DNA of 64,000 bases from Streptomyces sp. NBC_00513 (GCF_041431415.1 NZ_CP107845.1:8184001-8248000); one strand, 5' to 3'; shown: positions 9,392 to 19,035, numbered from the stretch's first letter. Notes: generated by a model not told the origin, from the sequence alone. Translations and numbers: made by a program.

Positions 9392-9718
9392 GTGACAGAG
9401 GAACGCGACCGCTTCGCCCTGCCCCAGCGGACCCGTTACAGGATGTGGGTTGTCGCAGCCGCCGTGTTCCTGATCGTGGGTGTGATAGCGCCTCAGGTCA
9501 CCCCGTTGATGCTGGCCGCAACCATCCTGAGCCCGCTCGGGCTCTACATGGGCGCCGAACTCATCGGCTCGCCCATGAGCCTCACCGATCAGCTGAAGTT
9601 CTCCTGGCTCCGCGCACGTGACTCGGCCCGCGCGGCATTCAGGCAACCCGGCGAGGTTATGGCCCTGGCCTGCATAGCGCTGGCCTGGCTGTTTCTGGCA
9701 ATACGGGCCGGCACCTGA
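9392..9718 (+). CDS. Small membrane protein, unknown function
   Basis: A 108-aa protein from GTG 9392, chosen because a strong aggagg lies at 9375-9380. It has two hydrophobic stretches near residues 20-53 (VVAAAVFLIVGVIAPQ and MLAATILSPLGLYMG) and a third at the C-terminus (VMALACIALAWLFLAIRAG), so about three membrane segments. It is followed by a strong terminator. No family recognised; it may have been translationally coupled to the truncated gene upstream. Confidence 0.7.
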   Translation: MTEERDRFALPQRTRYRMWVVAAAVFLIVGVIAPQVTPLMLAATILSPLGLYMGAELIGSPMSLTDQLKFSWLRARDSARAAFRQPGEVMALACIALAWLFLAIRAGT

Positions 9719-9725
9719 TCCCAGG

Positions 9726-9758
9726 GGGGCGGAACGCGCACGGAGCGCGTTCCGCCCC
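9726..9758 (+). terminator. Strong hairpin terminator
   Basis: A 14-bp perfect stem (ggggcggaacgcgc / gcgcgttccgcccc) with a 5-nt loop, 7 bp after the membrane-protein stop codon. No long T-tract, as is usual in Streptomyces. Confidence 0.85.
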
Positions 9759-9763
9759 TCTCC

Positions 9764-9913
9764 TTAGCGCCCCGGCGGCGAGACCACGACGTTCCCGGCA
9801 GCGATGGACGGCATCGGCACCGGCTGGGAGTCCAAGGCCGCGTCGGTCCGCGTCAGCGTCAGGACCTCGACGCCACGGCGGCGTCCCCGCTGAGGTGCCG
9901 GTGCGAACCCGAG
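9764..9913 (-). pseudogene. Possible C-terminal gene remnant
   Basis: On the minus strand an open frame without a good start encodes about 49 residues ending with PSIAAGNVVVSPPGR and a stop at 9764-9766. An in-frame stop lies just upstream. Composition resembles real coding sequence, but no family is recognised. It could be the tail of a deleted secreted or enzymatic protein. Confidence 0.3.
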
Positions 9914-10107
9914 GACACGTCCTCCTGAGGGCTTTCACCGGGGCGCTCGCCGCGCCCCCGTCGCCCGCGCTCGATGTGTCCGCCGGATATCGCCGGTAGT
10001 CCCGGCACCCGTGTGTTCCTGGCGGCCTTGGCCGCGCCGCGGCACGCGTAGCGGTTGGATTGCCGCGCTGTCGGTTGTAGGTAGAGCCGGGGTCTCGGGC
10101 GGCGCCG

Positions 10108-10683
10108 TCACTTTCGTTCCGTGTCGTTCGGGGTGTGTGCGACGTCTATTACCAGTCGGTTGTCGAGTTGGAGGATCCGGTAGGGCAGTCGGGTGCGCAG
10201 GCCGAGGCCGATCTGGGTGCGGCCTTCGTGGCTTGCGCCGAACACGGTGTCCTGGAAGGTGCGGTAGTCGGTGACGTCGACGCCGGGCAGTGGCTGCCCG
10301 CTCCGGGCGGGGATGGTGGGGGCCATGGTCTGGCGGTCGTAGGCGGGCGAGTCCACGATCACCTCCAGGACCGCGCCGCCGCGTAGCGGCAGGGGATGTC
10401 CGGAGGCGTCCTGGAGGAGGGCGTCGGTGTAACGGACGTGGTAGCCGATGGGGTTGGCGGGGGAGCTGCCCGGCGCTTCGAACACCAGCCGGTCGAAGCA
10501 GGGGTGCTCGCCGCTCCTGATGCCACGCAGCTCCGGGGCCTGGCTGGTGGAACGGCCCTCGGTGGGGCTGTTCCACCCGATCGGGCACCGCGTGGCCGGT
10601 TGGGCGGGTCCGGCCGCGGCGGCGGGCAGGGCCGTGGTGGCCGCGAGGACGAGAGCGGCGGGAAGGATGGTCCAACGTCGCAT
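10108..10683 (-). CDS. Secreted AMIN-like domain protein
   Basis: A 191-aa exported protein. ATG 10683 is preceded by a clear AGGAGG; the longer open frame upstream is not needed. Residues 1-24 form a signal peptide (MRRWTILPAALVLAATTALPAAAAG). The mature part has motifs of the actinobacterial AMIN-like beta-sandwich (CFDRLVFEAPGS, YHVRYTDALLQDASG, GLRTRLPYRILQLD, RLVIDVAHT). Members are thought to bind cell-wall or surface polymers; that role is inferred from the family, not shown here. It stands alone. Confidence 0.75.
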   Translation of the reverse strand: MRRWTILPAALVLAATTALPAAAAGPAQPATRCPIGWNSPTEGRSTSQAPELRGIRSGEHPCFDRLVFEAPGSSPANPIGYHVRYTDALLQDASGHPLPLRGGAVLEVIVDSPAYDRQTMAPTIPARSGQPLPGVDVTDYRTFQDTVFGASHEGRTQIGLGLRTRLPYRILQLDNRLVIDVAHTPNDTERK

Positions 10684-11765
10684 GATCTGCCTCCTGTGGG
10701 AGATTGTTGGTTCATGTTGATCGTTGTTGACTCCCGCTTGCCCGGAGGTTCGGGTTATAGACATGAACCTGTGGACTTTCTGGAAACGACGTGACGGCCC
10801 CTCAACCCGCGCTCTCGTGGGGAGCGTTTCAAGTGGCCTTCGGACGCGATGGCTTGGCAAGTCGCGGACCCCGGGGCAGTGCGCACGGCGTCGTCGTACT
10901 CGGTCTGGTGCAGTCGACCGCCTGCAGGCTGTCCTGCCAGGCCGGAGCGGCCCGTTGCCGGTCGGGGGCCAGGTGGCTTGCAACACAAGGTCGCGCCATA
11001 CGCCCCTCCGGATGACTCCGAGCGTGAATTCGTGGCTGCGGAGCCGGGTCTGGTGGAAGCGGTCCTGGCTGTTCCAGTGGCTGGGCCGAGGACCAGGACG
11101 ACCACGCCGGGAACTTCTCCCCGACCGCGCTGGGCGTCAAGGGCGATCAACGGGTCCTCCCGGTCCGGCTCTGGACTTTGCGCACGGTACTCAGGCGGTG
11201 TGGTCGAGGTCCTCGGGTGCGGCCGTCGCGGCCTGGTGCGGTAGGCGGGTCAGGCCGGCTTTCCCCGCACGGGACCTCACCAGGGCGCGGGGCCCCTGAG
11301 GATCCCCTGGACTGCCCCCGTTCCGTCTGCTCGCGAAGGCGGGGGCCGCGTGCTCTTGCCCCGAGCAGCCGGGTGGAGTGTATGCGCCCCTTTGCACTGG
11401 CCCCCGCGTCGGCGCAGCTCCGCCGATCCGCCCGGTACGCGATTCGGGTGCGGTTGAAACTGCAATCACTGGCGGAAATCCGTCCACGTGGGCGAGGAAA
11501 AATCTCTGCATGTCGTGATTTCCGGTGGAACGTTGCTGCTCACTAGGGTTGTCCTCACCTACGGAGGAGCCTCTCCGTTGGGGTGTGCAGTTCGCTGTGC
11601 CCGCGCACCTCAGGACAGGCGTTCCATCCGCGTCCACTCCGTTATGTCGTCGAAGTGGAATCGGGCGTACGTAAGGAAAGAAACGCCTTCGTTTTTTCGC
11701 CGTGTCTACTTTTTCGGAGCGGTCGGTCAGCCCCGAGAAGGAGACCGTCAAAAAGGAGACCAGAG
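10684..11765. other. 1.08-kb stretch without a supported gene
   Basis: Several overlapping open frames exist on both strands, but all have poor starts and compositions typical of GC-rich shadow frames. Short pieces (for example around 11090-11170 on the plus strand) look like decayed coding sequence, without a recognisable family. The last ~150 bp are AT-richer with a T-run (gttttttcg) and a purine-rich ribosome binding site, probably the promoter of the gene at 11766. Confidence 0.5.
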
Positions 11766-12461
11766 ATGTCGGACACGTATTCAATCGTAGTGAAGATCGA
11801 AGACGAGAAGAGGGCGGAGCTGGCGCAGGACGGTTACACGCTGACCGTCTTCAAGGCGATCGAGACGGATATTGTCGCCAGCCCGAAGAACGTCGGCCCG
11901 ACGGTGTGGTTCTCGGACAGCAAGCTCTCCGCGCAGACCACGATCTCGTGGGAGCAGACGCTTCAGGCGTACTACTCGGACACGACCTACGGAAGCGGCG
12001 TCGAAATCACCCACCGCACCACCAGGCCGGTGAACATCGGACAGGGCATGGAGATCAAGGAGTGGGAGCCCGGCCTGGAAGACATGAAGCGGAACACCGA
12101 GTATGACCAGCAGGACTGGATCCAGATCCGCAACTCGCTGTCGCAGGACTTCACCATCGGCCTGGAGCAGGTCCGCGCGGAAGGAAGCGGGCAGGTCTCC
12201 GCCCCGATGTGTGCCTTCAGGGCGATCGACAAGTCGAGCAGGATCATGCGGCCGATCAACAAGCTGGTGCTCGTGTTCAGCATCGGTACGAAGAAGGTCG
12301 GGACGATCATGACCAGCGCGTCGACGGACGGGTGTCTGATCGAAGCGGGCAGGGGAGCGTCGCCCACCGTGGTGACCTACACCAACAAGGGCGAGTGGGA
12401 CGCGGGGAAGACGGTGAGCTCGTCGAAGTTCCTGCAAGCGTGTATCCAGCAGACCGGCTGA
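11766..12461 (+). CDS. Unknown soluble protein, probably beta-rich
   Basis: A 231-aa protein (MSDTYSIVVKIEDEKRAEL) with ATG 11766 preceded by aaaaaggag. There is no signal peptide or membrane helix; many short alternating hydrophobic/polar strands (TLTVFKAIETDIVAS, TVWFSDSK, KLVLVFSIGTKKVGTIMTS) suggest a beta-sandwich. Two Cys lie in the C-terminal half plus one near the end (CAFRAI, DGCLI, QACIQ). I do not recognise the family. It is followed after a 12-bp-stem hairpin by a second unknown beta-rich protein, and the pair has its own AT-rich promoter region. The look recalls soluble lectin or pore-forming folds, but that is speculation. Confidence 0.75.
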   Translation: MSDTYSIVVKIEDEKRAELAQDGYTLTVFKAIETDIVASPKNVGPTVWFSDSKLSAQTTISWEQTLQAYYSDTTYGSGVEITHRTTRPVNIGQGMEIKEWEPGLEDMKRNTEYDQQDWIQIRNSLSQDFTIGLEQVRAEGSGQVSAPMCAFRAIDKSSRIMRPINKLVLVFSIGTKKVGTIMTSASTDGCLIEAGRGASPTVVTYTNKGEWDAGKTVSSSKFLQACIQQTG

Positions 12462-12503
12462 CCTAGCGTAGGGCGGGTGGCGCCGCCGGGTGCCCCCGTT
12501 CGT

Positions 12504-12534
12504 GGCGGCGGTTCCTCTCGCAGGGACCGCCGCC
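12504..12534 (+). terminator. Intergenic hairpin between the two unknown genes
   Basis: ggcggcggt pairs with accgccgcc and the stem extends by a wobble and two GC pairs to 12 bp around a 7-nt loop. It may terminate the first transcript, or lower expression of the second gene relative to the first. Confidence 0.6.
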
Positions 12535-12560
12535 CTCTTCGTGAACGAGGAGGGAAAGAA

Positions 12561-12950
12561 ATGCCGTACGTGAATTTCTCGATCGACGTACCGTACGATC
12601 CGCACCTGGCACGGTCGACGCAGGGGCTCGCGCCCCGCGACACCGTCACGATCGACAGCAATACTGACCTGTCCCCGCACGTGACCGGAAAGAGCGGAGC
12701 GTGCGTCCAGGGTATTACTCTCCGTACCATCAGCCACGCCGTCTACAAATATGGCCTGTATGTGGATGGAAAAGGACCCAAAGGCGGCTTCGCTTCGGCG
12801 CTGCACCTGAAATTCAAGGACAGGTCCGGCGACTTCTACACCCTGAAACTGATTTCCAGCAGCATGAAAGAACACTCCGTCAAGTACAACAGCAGCTCCC
12901 CAGATATCGTCTCCTTCAAATGGAGTGACAAAAGCATTCCTGACTGGTGA
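12561..12950 (+). CDS. Unknown small beta-rich protein
   Basis: A 129-aa protein (MPYVNFSIDVPYDPHLARST) with a textbook ribosome binding site (gaggaggg) 6 bp before ATG 12561. No signal peptide. Predicted strands alternate throughout (ASALHLKFKDRSGDFYTLKLISSS, DIVSFKWSDKSIPDW). Third-position and overall GC are lower than in neighbouring genes, hinting at transfer. The family is not recognised; with the gene at 11766 it forms an isolated two-gene unit. Confidence 0.75.
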   Translation: MPYVNFSIDVPYDPHLARSTQGLAPRDTVTIDSNTDLSPHVTGKSGACVQGITLRTISHAVYKYGLYVDGKGPKGGFASALHLKFKDRSGDFYTLKLISSSMKEHSVKYNSSSPDIVSFKWSDKSIPDW

Positions 12951-13359
12951 GCATCGGCTGGGCGCCGGGACCAGGGAAGAAGCTCCTCGGCAACGCCGGG
13001 GCCGAGCAGGATTCAGATGTTCGTAGACCGGCACGGCTGTAGGACAGACCGAACGGGCAAAGTCCCCCGCCGGCAGCACCCGAGAGGCCTGGACGCCCAC
13101 GCCCTCACCATCGCCTGCGAGGTGACCGGCCGAGGTCAGCGACAGTCACCTGACGGGCGAAACGCGGGGGCCGATCAGGGCTCTACCGGCCTCCGCGTGG
13201 CCACGTGATGTACGCGGCCAGCAGGTCCGGGTCAGCCCGCCCTCTGTGCTTGTGAGCGCCGACGCGGATGCACAGGACATCGACGTTGCCGACCGCTCGG
13301 TCGTGGACATCGACGGCGTTGAACACAACGGGACGGCGAGCGGGCAGAATTGGGATCGT
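12951..13359. other. Intergenic, nothing recognised
   Basis: About 400 bp between the unknown pair and the decayed integrase cassette. Open frames on both strands are short and lack credible starts. The last 60 bp could hold the promoter of the next gene. Confidence 0.4.
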
Positions 13360-13753
13360 ATGAATGCAGCATCTCTCCCAGCGCTCGCAGCGGCTCGGGG
13401 TGTCTCCGCGGCCAAGGGCCGCAAGCCGATCCGGTCACGTGTCCGGCATGGCAGCCCCTCCTGCGCCGACTACGGCTGCACGCGCCCCGGATGCATGGCC
13501 GCTGCGCGCCGGGATCGTGCCCGGCGGACCAGGGAGTTGAGAGCCAGCCGACCCGCCCGGGTCCCCGCGACCGATGCCGCTGCCCATGCCTGCCAGTTGC
13601 AGGAGACGGGTCTGTCGGCCGCGGACATCGCCGAGATCTCAGGCATCGCCGTCACCCTCGTGCGACGCCTGCTCCGCCCGGCCGGGGAGCGGTCGGCCGT
13701 CATTCACCGCGTCACCTCGGAAGCCATCCTCGGCATCCCCCTGAACAGCGCAG
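13360..13753 (+). pseudogene. HTH/zinc-knuckle-type small protein, 3' end replaced
   Basis: From ATG 13360 the frame encodes an actinobacterial mobile-element protein with the pattern HGSPSCADYGCTRPGCMAAARRDR (a Cys-rich knuckle). It continues with a helix-turn-helix (LQETGLSAADIAEISGIAVTLVRRLLR) and ends its recognisable part at SEAILGIPLN. Relatives are short DNA-binding proteins of phages and integrative elements. At about 13753 the sequence passes directly into the interior of an integrase gene in another frame, so the true C-terminus is lost. The junction is a recombination scar. Confidence 0.6.
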
Positions 13754-14194
13754 GTCCGCTGGGGCAAGGCGACGAAGGGATCGCCGCCTCGCCGGCGCAA
13801 CGTCGCCTCCGTGATGCCGTGGGCGGTGGAGGCCGTCGAGGACTACGTGGTCAACATCCGGCCGCGGTTCGGAGTCCCTGACCACCCTGCTCTGTGGTTG
13901 ACCGAACGAGGGGGCCGACTGCAGCCGCGCGAGGTCAACGACCGGTTCACCGCCTACCGCGACGCGATCGGCCTTCCGCCGGAGCTGACTCCGCACTCGC
14001 TTCGGCACAGCCACGTCACGCATCAGATCGAGGACGGCGTCGACGCGAAGTTCGTCCAGGACCAGGATGGCCACCGCTACGCCAGCACGACCGCCATCTA
14101 CACGGCAGTCAGCGGCGACTTCATGAACACAATGATGCGGAAGGCCCTGAACCACGCCTTCGAACGGGACGCGGAGATGGGAGACACCGGATGA
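13754..14194 (+). pseudogene. Tyrosine recombinase (integrase), C-terminal fragment
   Basis: About 146 residues of a site-specific integrase with most of its catalytic end: the HxxR motif in LTPHSLRHSHVTHQI, DGHRYASTTAIYTAV with the third-position His, and a Tyr positioned as nucleophile. The N-terminal domains and the first catalytic Arg are gone. Its stop codon overlaps the ATG of the HTH gene (ATGA), as in the intact three-gene cassettes of actinomycetes. It cannot be functional. Confidence 0.8.
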
Positions 14195-14523
14195 CGGCCA
14201 AGCTGGACTACACCTGGCGGCTGCGCGAGATCATGGCCGAGCAGGGCATGTTCACCACCGCGGCCCTGCAGCCACTGCTGGCCGAACGCGGGGTGAAGCT
14301 GTCCACCAGCCAGGTCTACCGGCTGGTGACGGAGAAGCCGGAGCGGCTCAGCCTGAAGGTCATGATGGCTCTGCTCGACATCTTCGGCTGCCCGATGGAA
14401 GACCTGATCAAGCCCACTGCCGCCGCCAGGGCCAGTCGCTCCAAGCGCACGGCCGCCGGCACCGAGGCTGGAATCGGCACGCTCCGCCCGCCGCGGGCAC
14501 GGATCACCGGCCCGGAGAAATGA
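14191..14523 (+). CDS. Cro/C1-type HTH regulator of the integrase cassette
   Basis: A 110-aa XRE-like protein: YTWRLREIMAEQGMFTTAAL, then KLSTSQVYRLVTEKPERLSLKVMMALLDIFGCPMEDLI, a full five-helix HTH ending in the usual xxLI, and a basic tail. The ATG at 14191 overlaps the integrase stop and its own stop overlaps the start of the recombinase-like gene (ATGA both times), so the three genes form one coupled operon. It probably regulates or assists the recombinases. It appears intact. Confidence 0.85.
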   Translation: MTAKLDYTWRLREIMAEQGMFTTAALQPLLAERGVKLSTSQVYRLVTEKPERLSLKVMMALLDIFGCPMEDLIKPTAAARASRSKRTAAGTEAGIGTLRPPRARITGPEK

Positions 14524-16985
14524 CCTCTGCACCTCCCGCTCCGCTGCCCGAACCGGACGATATCGTCGTTGCCGTCCTGGCAGGCGTTGAACCGGACCTC
14601 GCCGAGGAAGCCGTACGCCGGGCGGTCGCCGACGCCGCGGCCTCCCGGGCCAAGCGCCGTCGGCTGGCTCGCGCTCTTTCCGATGACGCGGACCTGTTGA
14701 CCTCAGGCCGCCCTGAGGGTCCGCGCGTGATCGGGGACTTCGTGAGGGCTCTGCTCGCGCACGGCTCTCGCCGGGTCGTGCTGCCGAAGTGCGCCAACTG
14801 TTCCAGCACGAAGAAGCTGACCAGCCTCCGCACGGACGGCCTGCGTGTCTGCGAGCCCTGCGCTCACGCATCCTGGGCCGCGTCGTTGAGCTGCATCGAG
14901 TGCTCGCGGCCCGCTCGGGTCTATCGCCGCACCCGAACCGGTGACGCGATCTGCCGGGACTGCTGGCGGCAGCCCGCCGGAGATCCGGTCGCCCTGATCA
15001 GCTCGGCTGTCACCGCCGTTGCCCCCGATGCCGAGCCCGCAGCCGTCCGCGGGGCCGTCGAGTCCGTCGCGCCGGTCGGCGATCTCTACCTGATGTTCCG
15101 GCTTCTCTGGGAGATCGAGGACACGCCGGGCCTGCTGACAGGAGAAGGCTCCAAGGCATCCGCACGGGCAGCACGGCTGATCACCGCGCTGACCGACGCC
15201 GGCATCTCGATCACGGCCCCGGCCTGCCACAGCTGCGGCGAGGTCCGGCCGCTCACCCACGTGCTCGACGGCCTGCGCTGCTGCATGGAGTGCTACCGCA
15301 AGGCCGCTATGGCGGCCTGCGGACACTGCGGACGCGAACGGGCGGTCGCGACCCGTCGCCTGGACGGGACTCCTCTGTGCTCGGTCTGCATGCGCCATGA
15401 ACCCGACCAGGTGATCACCTGTGTCCTTTGCGACCGAGTCCGACCCGTCGGTCAGCGGACCAAGGACGGGCCGCTCTGCCGGGCCTGCTTCAGGCCGACC
15501 CTGCGGACCTGCTCGTTCTGCGGCAAGGGACCACGACGCTGCCACCGAGCCTCGACCGGGATGCCCCGCTGCGAGACCTGCTCACGCACACGTCGGACCT
15601 GCGTGGGCTGCGGCCAGAAGAAGTACGCCGCGGCCCTGACCGCCGACGGCCACCTCTGCGAAACCTGCTGGCAGAGGAACCCGATCTCCTTCAACCCCTG
15701 CCGGCTCTGCGGAACGATCGAGTATCTGCACAGCTACGGCCGCTGCCACAGCTGCGTCCGCGACCAGCAGGTTCGCGATGCGCTCTCCCTCGACGGCGTC
15801 ATGGATCCCGGCCTTGAGCCGGTCCACAACGTCCTGACCGCCGGCGGGGCGAAAGCCGGGCTCAAGTGGCTGACCCAGCCGAGCGCCCGCAGGATCCTCG
15901 ACGCGCTCGCGGATGGCACCTGCCCTCTCACCCACGAGGGCCTGGACACCCTCCTGCCGAACAAGTCGGTGTCCTTTCTCCGGGCCGCCCTGGTCACCGC
16001 AGGCGTCCTGCCCGCCCGCGACGAGCAGTTCGCAGCCCTGGAAACGTGGATCACCTCCACGACCGAAGCCGTCTCGGATGACGGCGAACGCCAGCTCGTC
16101 CGCCGCTTCGCGACCTGGCATCACCTGCGGCGCCTCCGGCGCCAGGCCTCGAAGCATCCGGTCACCTCCAATCAGTCGGCATCGGTTCGCTCGGCCGTCC
16201 GCGCCGCCGTCACCCTGCTGGGCTGGCTGCGCGAGTAGGACACCGCGCTTGCCCTCTGCACTCAAAGCCACCTGGACGAGTGGATCGACGGTGGGCCCAC
16301 GACCCGATACAGCGCCCGCGGCTTCGTCGAGTGGTGCCGCATGAACCGGCACATCGGCAAGGACCTGGAAATCGCGACCCGCGAGAAGCAGAGCCACGTC
16401 CAACCGACCGACGAAGACGAATGCTGGGCGGTCAGCCGGCGCCTCATCCACGACGACGACATCGCCATCGAGGACCGGTTCGCCGGGCTCCTCGTCCTGC
16501 TTTACGCCCAGCCCATCAGTGTGGTCTCCCAGCTGCCGGTCACCGCGGTGATCACCGAGGGCCCGCAGACGTCGCTGAGGCTGGGAGACACTTCGCTGCT
16601 GCTGCCCGACCCCCTGGACACGATCGCCCGACGGCTCCTCGCCCGGCGACGCGGGCACACCACCACTGGAACGTTGTCCGACTCTCCCTGGCTCTTCCCT
16701 GGCGCCTTCCCAGGTCAGCACCTCAGCCACCCCCATCTCAGAAAGCGGCTCAACCGGCTGGGCATCTACTCCCGCCCTGGCAGAGCCTCCGCTCTGATGG
16801 GACTCTCCACCCAGCTGCCGGCGGCGGTCCTCACGGAACTCCTGGGCATCAGCCCCGGCACGGCGACCGCCTGGACCCAGTCCGGGGGCAACTGGGCCCG
16901 ATATGCAGCCGAACTCCAGAGCCGTTCCCAGCCTGCTGGCCAATCCCGAGGCACTCAGCGGTTCCGCGGCCCTATCGTCTCGGCC
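14520..16985 (+). pseudogene. Large multi-zinc-finger recombinase-like protein, interrupted by an in-frame TAG and losing its stop
   Basis: The first 572 residues hold a long series of CxxC pairs (CANC, CIEC, CHSC, CGHC, CVLC, CSFC, CVGC, CRLC and partners), i.e. about eight zinc knuckles, followed by a helical region typical of the N-terminal part of XerC/D-like proteins. A TAG at 16236-16238 follows WLRE. The same frame continues without a break (DTALALCTQSHLDEWI, FVEWCRMNRHIG) through a recombinase-like domain to about 16940, then runs into the next gene without a stop. Intact relatives are the third gene of actinomycete integrase cassettes. Whether the TAG is read through is unknown; CAG to TAG is the simplest change. 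Confidence 0.75.
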
Positions 16986-17747
16986 ATGGACTCAGAGCAG
17001 CTGAAAAGATCATCGCAACGGTGGATGAGTGCCGCACTGGCGGCCTTCGTCGAGGGGCCGGAGGGCTACGACTTCGCCGTTCACCATGCTGGGATCGCTA
17101 CGGAGCACCTGCTCAAGGCCTACCTCGCTGGGATTCACCCGGCGCTGATCGTCGACGGCCGGCACTTCGACTCGCTGCTGCATGCCACGGGGCTGGGCTC
17201 CCACGCGGGCCCCCTGGCCAAGGTGAAGACCATCGGTCTCGCTGAGGCCCATGAACGGGTGCTCAAGCTCCTCTCCAAGAAGATCCCGATCGACAAGAAG
17301 GCTCTGGAGCCTCTGGCGGACGCCCGAAACGGGGTCGCACACAGCGCGATACACGACGCGACGCAAGCCGAAGCGGTCTTCACGATCTGCTTGCGCTTGG
17401 TCGACCCGGTTCTCGAAGAACTGAAGATCGATCCGAACGGATACTGGGGTCCTTACCTGGTCCTGCATCACAAGCTGGTCGATGAACAGGTCCGAAAGGA
17501 ACGAGTTGCGGCGGAAGCTCTGCTGGTCAAGGCCCGCGCAATGTTCGAACAACGCTTCGGGCACATGTCGCTCAAGGAGCGCGATGTGGTGCTGGCCGCG
17601 ATCACTAGTCAGCCCCTGCTCACCATGAGCCGGGAAGCTCCGAAGAACTGCCCGGCCTGCGGATCCCAGGGGTGGGTAGCTGGCGAGGTAAACCTTTACG
17701 CAGACAGCAGCGGACTGAATGAGGTCTACCTCGTCCCCTATGAGCTC

Positions 17748-18634
17748 GTAACAGGATCATGAATCGGGCTTGCTGAGGCGTCGCCAGCAGATGAGGCTGC
17801 AGGCGAGGGAGACGAAGGCGTCGTGGAGTTCGGTGCGGCGTTCCCAGCGGACGGCGAGTCGTTTGAACTGGTGGAGCAGGGCGAAGGTCTGCTCGACGAC
17901 GTAGCGGAGCTTGCCCATGCCCTTGATGTTCGGGGCTCCCTTGCGGGAGATGACCGGCAGGATCCGGCGTTTGCGCAGCTCATCGCGGTTGGGGTTGGAG
18001 TCGTAGCCCTTGTCACCGAGCAGGGCGTCCGGGCGTCTGCGGGGCGTGCCTGGCCGGCCTGCCACGGGTGGGATGCCGTCGACCAGGGCGAGGGTCTGGG
18101 TGACGTCGTTGACGTTCGCCGCGGTCGTGATGACCTTCAGCGGGGTGCCGCGTCCGTCGCAGATCAAATGGTGCTTGCTGCCCGTCTTCCGCCGGTCGAC
18201 CGGCGACGGACCGGTGTCGGCTCCCCCTTTTTCGCGCGAACGTGGGAGCCGTCCACGCACGCCCTCGACCAGTCGAGCCGGCCGGCCGCGTTCAACTCGG
18301 CGAGCAGGATCCGGTGCAGCTGGTCGAAGACCCCGGCCTGCTGCCAACGCTCCAGTCTGCGCCAGCAAGTCTGCCCCGAGCCGAACCCCAGCTCAGGGGG
18401 CAGGAGTTGCCAGGCGATGTCGTTGCAGAGCACGTACAAGATGCCTTGCAGGCACAGCCGGTCTGCTACCGGACGCGGCCCTGGCGATCTCGTCGGCCAG
18501 GGCGGCAGCAGCGGCTCGATACGTGCCCACAAGTCGTCGTCCACGATCCACGGCCGAGTACTCACACCATCACGAACGGCCGAATCGTCACACCGGTCAC
18601 GGCTGACCAGGACATCTCACCAAGATCCTGTTAC
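17748..18634 (-). mobile_element. IS5-family insertion sequence (887 bp) with target duplication GAGCTC
   Basis: Terminal inverted repeats gtaacaggatc (left, 17748) and, read inward, gtaacaggatc (right, 18634). The flanks are gagctc at 17742-17747 and 18635-18640; because this is a palindrome and the IR could include one more base, the true duplication may be 4-6 bp. The element carries one transposase in two overlapping frames. It interrupts the HEPN-like gene exactly, and the host frame can be restored on paper. Confidence 0.88.
17757..18565 (-). CDS. IS5-family transposase made by -1 frameshifting
   Basis: Frame 1 (18565 to 18164) starts MSTRPWIVDDDLWARIEPLL and reaches CVDGSHVRAKKG. Frame 2 (to 17757) continues REKGGADTGPSPVDRRKTGSKHHLI, with LLGDKGYDSNPNRDEL and YVVEQTFALLHQFKRLAVRWE, which complete the DDE set. 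The frames overlap at GCG AAA AAG GGG on the minus strand (plus-strand 18224-18236), where slipping back one base joins them, as known for this IS group. Both halves look undamaged, so the transposase is probably functional. Confidence 0.85.
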
Positions 18635-19035
18635 GAGCTCTATGGCTTCCACTGCGCAGCATGCGACCTCGAAGTCGGCAGCAAGCTCCTCATCCACTTG
18701 GGTGACCTGAACGAGGACGTCCTACTGGATGACGACCCCTACGACTACATCGACGACGAACAGTCGGTTGACGAAGACATCATCAGGGGTCGATGAGCCA
18801 GCTCACCCGACAGCACTCCGCAGGTTGTGATATCCGCAGTTACCAATAAGCGACGGGCTCTCGATCGTCTTTGAGGTCCCGGTAGACGCGATTCACGCCA
18901 AGCTGTCGGCCTCGGCGGCAGGGTGAGCATCGGGCTCCGACTGTGAGACGTCGAGGCACCGGCCCCGAGGCACGAGAACTCTCCGAACGGGCGGATGTGC
19001 TGCTCCGTGCCGAGCCGCACCGGCCTCGGGCTTGG

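Larger units (their letters stand above)
16986..18796 (+). pseudogene. HEPN-like protein with C-terminal zinc ribbon, split by an IS
   Basis: Join 16986-17747 with 18641-18796. Starting at MDSEQLKRSSQRWMSAALAA the protein has HHAGIATEHLLKAYLA and DARNGVAHSAI. The latter contains R-x4-H, the signature of HEPN-fold RNases found in toxin-antitoxin and abortive-infection systems. A zinc ribbon follows: CPAC, an IS inserted in the codons after VPYEL, then YGFHCAACDLE and a very acidic tail. Removing the IS and one copy of the target site restores one continuous frame of about 305 residues. The IS leaves a protein lacking the second zinc knuckle. HEPN function is inferred from the motif and helical context. 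Confidence 0.7.

Noticed and set aside
10755..11546. Several mid-size frames on both strands
   Set aside because: None has a good start or recognisable motif; probably decayed or non-coding.
18840..19035. Minus-strand tail ending RVYRDLKDDREPVAYW
   Set aside because: Some coding character, but too short and without a start or family to call even as a remnant.
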